NCBI GenBank assembly: GCA_030620915.1
Contig: JAUXIR010000130.1
Coordinates: 1 to 5,614 of the forward strand
Reading direction: 5' to 3'
Source of the DNA: Geopsychrobacter sp.
GTDB taxonomy: Bacteria > Desulfobacterota > Desulfuromonadia > Desulfuromonadales > Geopsychrobacteraceae
DNA length: 5,614 nt
How positions within the stretch are numbered: the first letter of the stretch is position 1; each line of letters begins with the position of its first letter. This document shows positions 5,382 through 5,614 of this stretch, piece after piece. The notes beneath the pieces are model-generated. The model was given only the letters and a program-made list of their open reading frames with translations. It was not told where the DNA came from and did no database searches. Made by a program: the position numbers and the translations under genes.

Positions 5382-5614
5382 GCCCTTCTCAGACAGAAAT
5401 TATAATCTCAAACAGCAATGCGCCCCCGATATCATCGAGGGCGCTGAAATCGTCCGACCGGCCAGAAGACAGGAAACAACAAGTTCCGGGGAGATCCAAG
5501 CTTATTTACCACCCGATGATGATTTACGGAGAAGTCAGGCCCGCACATTGTCCTTCTGGCTGCTACTAACAGAAATTCCGCCAGGAAGGCTGATCTCCCT
5601 CCAGATCGATCAAG
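5290..5614 (+). CDS. Unrecognised reading frame, open to the window end (partial)
   Basis: From ATG 5290 the frame stays open for 108 codons to the last base, so the 3' end is missing. An in-frame TAA at 5272-5274 limits the start to 5275 or later. The region after about 5418 is clearly richer in GC and reads more like protein. It includes the stretches EGAEIVRPARR, SGEIQAYLPPDDDLRRSQAR and LSFWLLLTEIPPGRLISLQI. No family is recognised. No good Shine-Dalgarno sequence precedes ATG 5290, and the first 30 codons coincide with the CxxC frame at 5208-5381. The true start may therefore be elsewhere or a frameshift may be present; no ATG or GTG occurs in frame after 5290. A minus-strand frame over the same bases ends at about 5432 and looks less protein-like. 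Confidence 0.45.
   Translation, partial: MIKSLKNQLLRYVKHVARILLSRLTNHRLYKPFSDRNYNLKQQCAPDIIEGAEIVRPARRQETTSSGEIQAYLPPDDDLRRSQARTLSFWLLLTEIPPGRLISLQIDQ
5420..5444. repeat. GC-rich inverted repeat inside the 3' reading frame
   Basis: GCGCCC (5420-5425) pairs with GGGCGC (5439-5444). After one C-A mismatch, CGAT (5427-5430) pairs with ATCG (5434-5437) around a 3-base loop. The structure looks like the core of an intrinsic terminator, but neither side has a good T-run; the minus-strand tail ATTGCTGTTT is closest. If it is a terminator, the frame across it is less likely to be a gene, which lowers my confidence in that gene. Confidence 0.4.

Noticed and set aside
5350..5406. Promoter TTGTCA ... 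TATATA (spacing 19) and an isolated TATAAT at 5401
   Set aside because: The spacing is outside the usual range, the TATAAT has no partner box at 16-18 bases, and no start codon with a ribosome site follows. AT-rich DNA gives such matches often.
1..5614. CRISPR array, tRNA, insertion sequence or complete toxin-antitoxin pair
   Set aside because: I saw no regularly spaced direct repeats, cloverleaf, transposase or paired small genes with known motifs.

Overview
The window looks like a chromosomal segment of a Gram-negative bacterium, most likely a deltaproteobacterium of the Desulfuromonas/Geobacter/Pelobacter type. This rests on two small proteins whose layouts I associate with that group: a C-x2-H...C-x2-C protein and a 75-residue MshEN-like protein. 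No rRNA, tRNA or unambiguous species marker is present, so the placement is an inference. All intact genes lie on the + strand. GC-rich genes alternate with AT-rich spacers.

Layout: (1) 2-1218 is the 3' part of a membrane protein with a GIDE (MULAN-like) domain. It carries a canonical EF-hand insert and is broken by an apparent one-base deletion near 601. (2) 1282-1851 is lemA, behind a perfect Shine-Dalgarno sequence and followed by an 11-bp terminator-type hairpin. (3) 1959-2540 is a TTG-started J-domain protein with a C-terminal membrane tail. (4) 2541-3032 is an AT-rich spacer with no convincing gene. (5) 3042-3233 and 3263-3667 form a probable two-gene operon: a 63-residue metal-binding-type protein and a PaaI-family hotdog thioesterase. 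(6) 3785-4177 on the minus strand is the decayed C-terminal remnant of a Rha-type phage regulator plus its probable terminator. (7) 4304-4696 is an unrecognised 130-residue protein. (8) 4868-5095 is a 75-residue protein matching the 24-residue MshEN c-di-GMP-binding motif once well and once in degenerate form. (9) The 3' end holds a 12-bp perfect hairpin, a zinc-ribbon-like frame interrupted by TAA (5208-5381), and an overlapping frame that stays open to the window end (5290-5614).

GIDE and LemA proteins are known neighbours in bacteria and probably form a membrane-associated module here. The J-domain protein is separated from them by a terminator but could contribute chaperone function at the same membrane. 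The rest appears to be a mosaic of small regulators and housekeeping genes with one trace of an old prophage. I see no CRISPR array, complete mobile element or clear defence system. The most unusual points are the EF-hand inside the GIDE protein, the stand-alone MshEN-like protein with one decayed half-site, and several broken reading frames.
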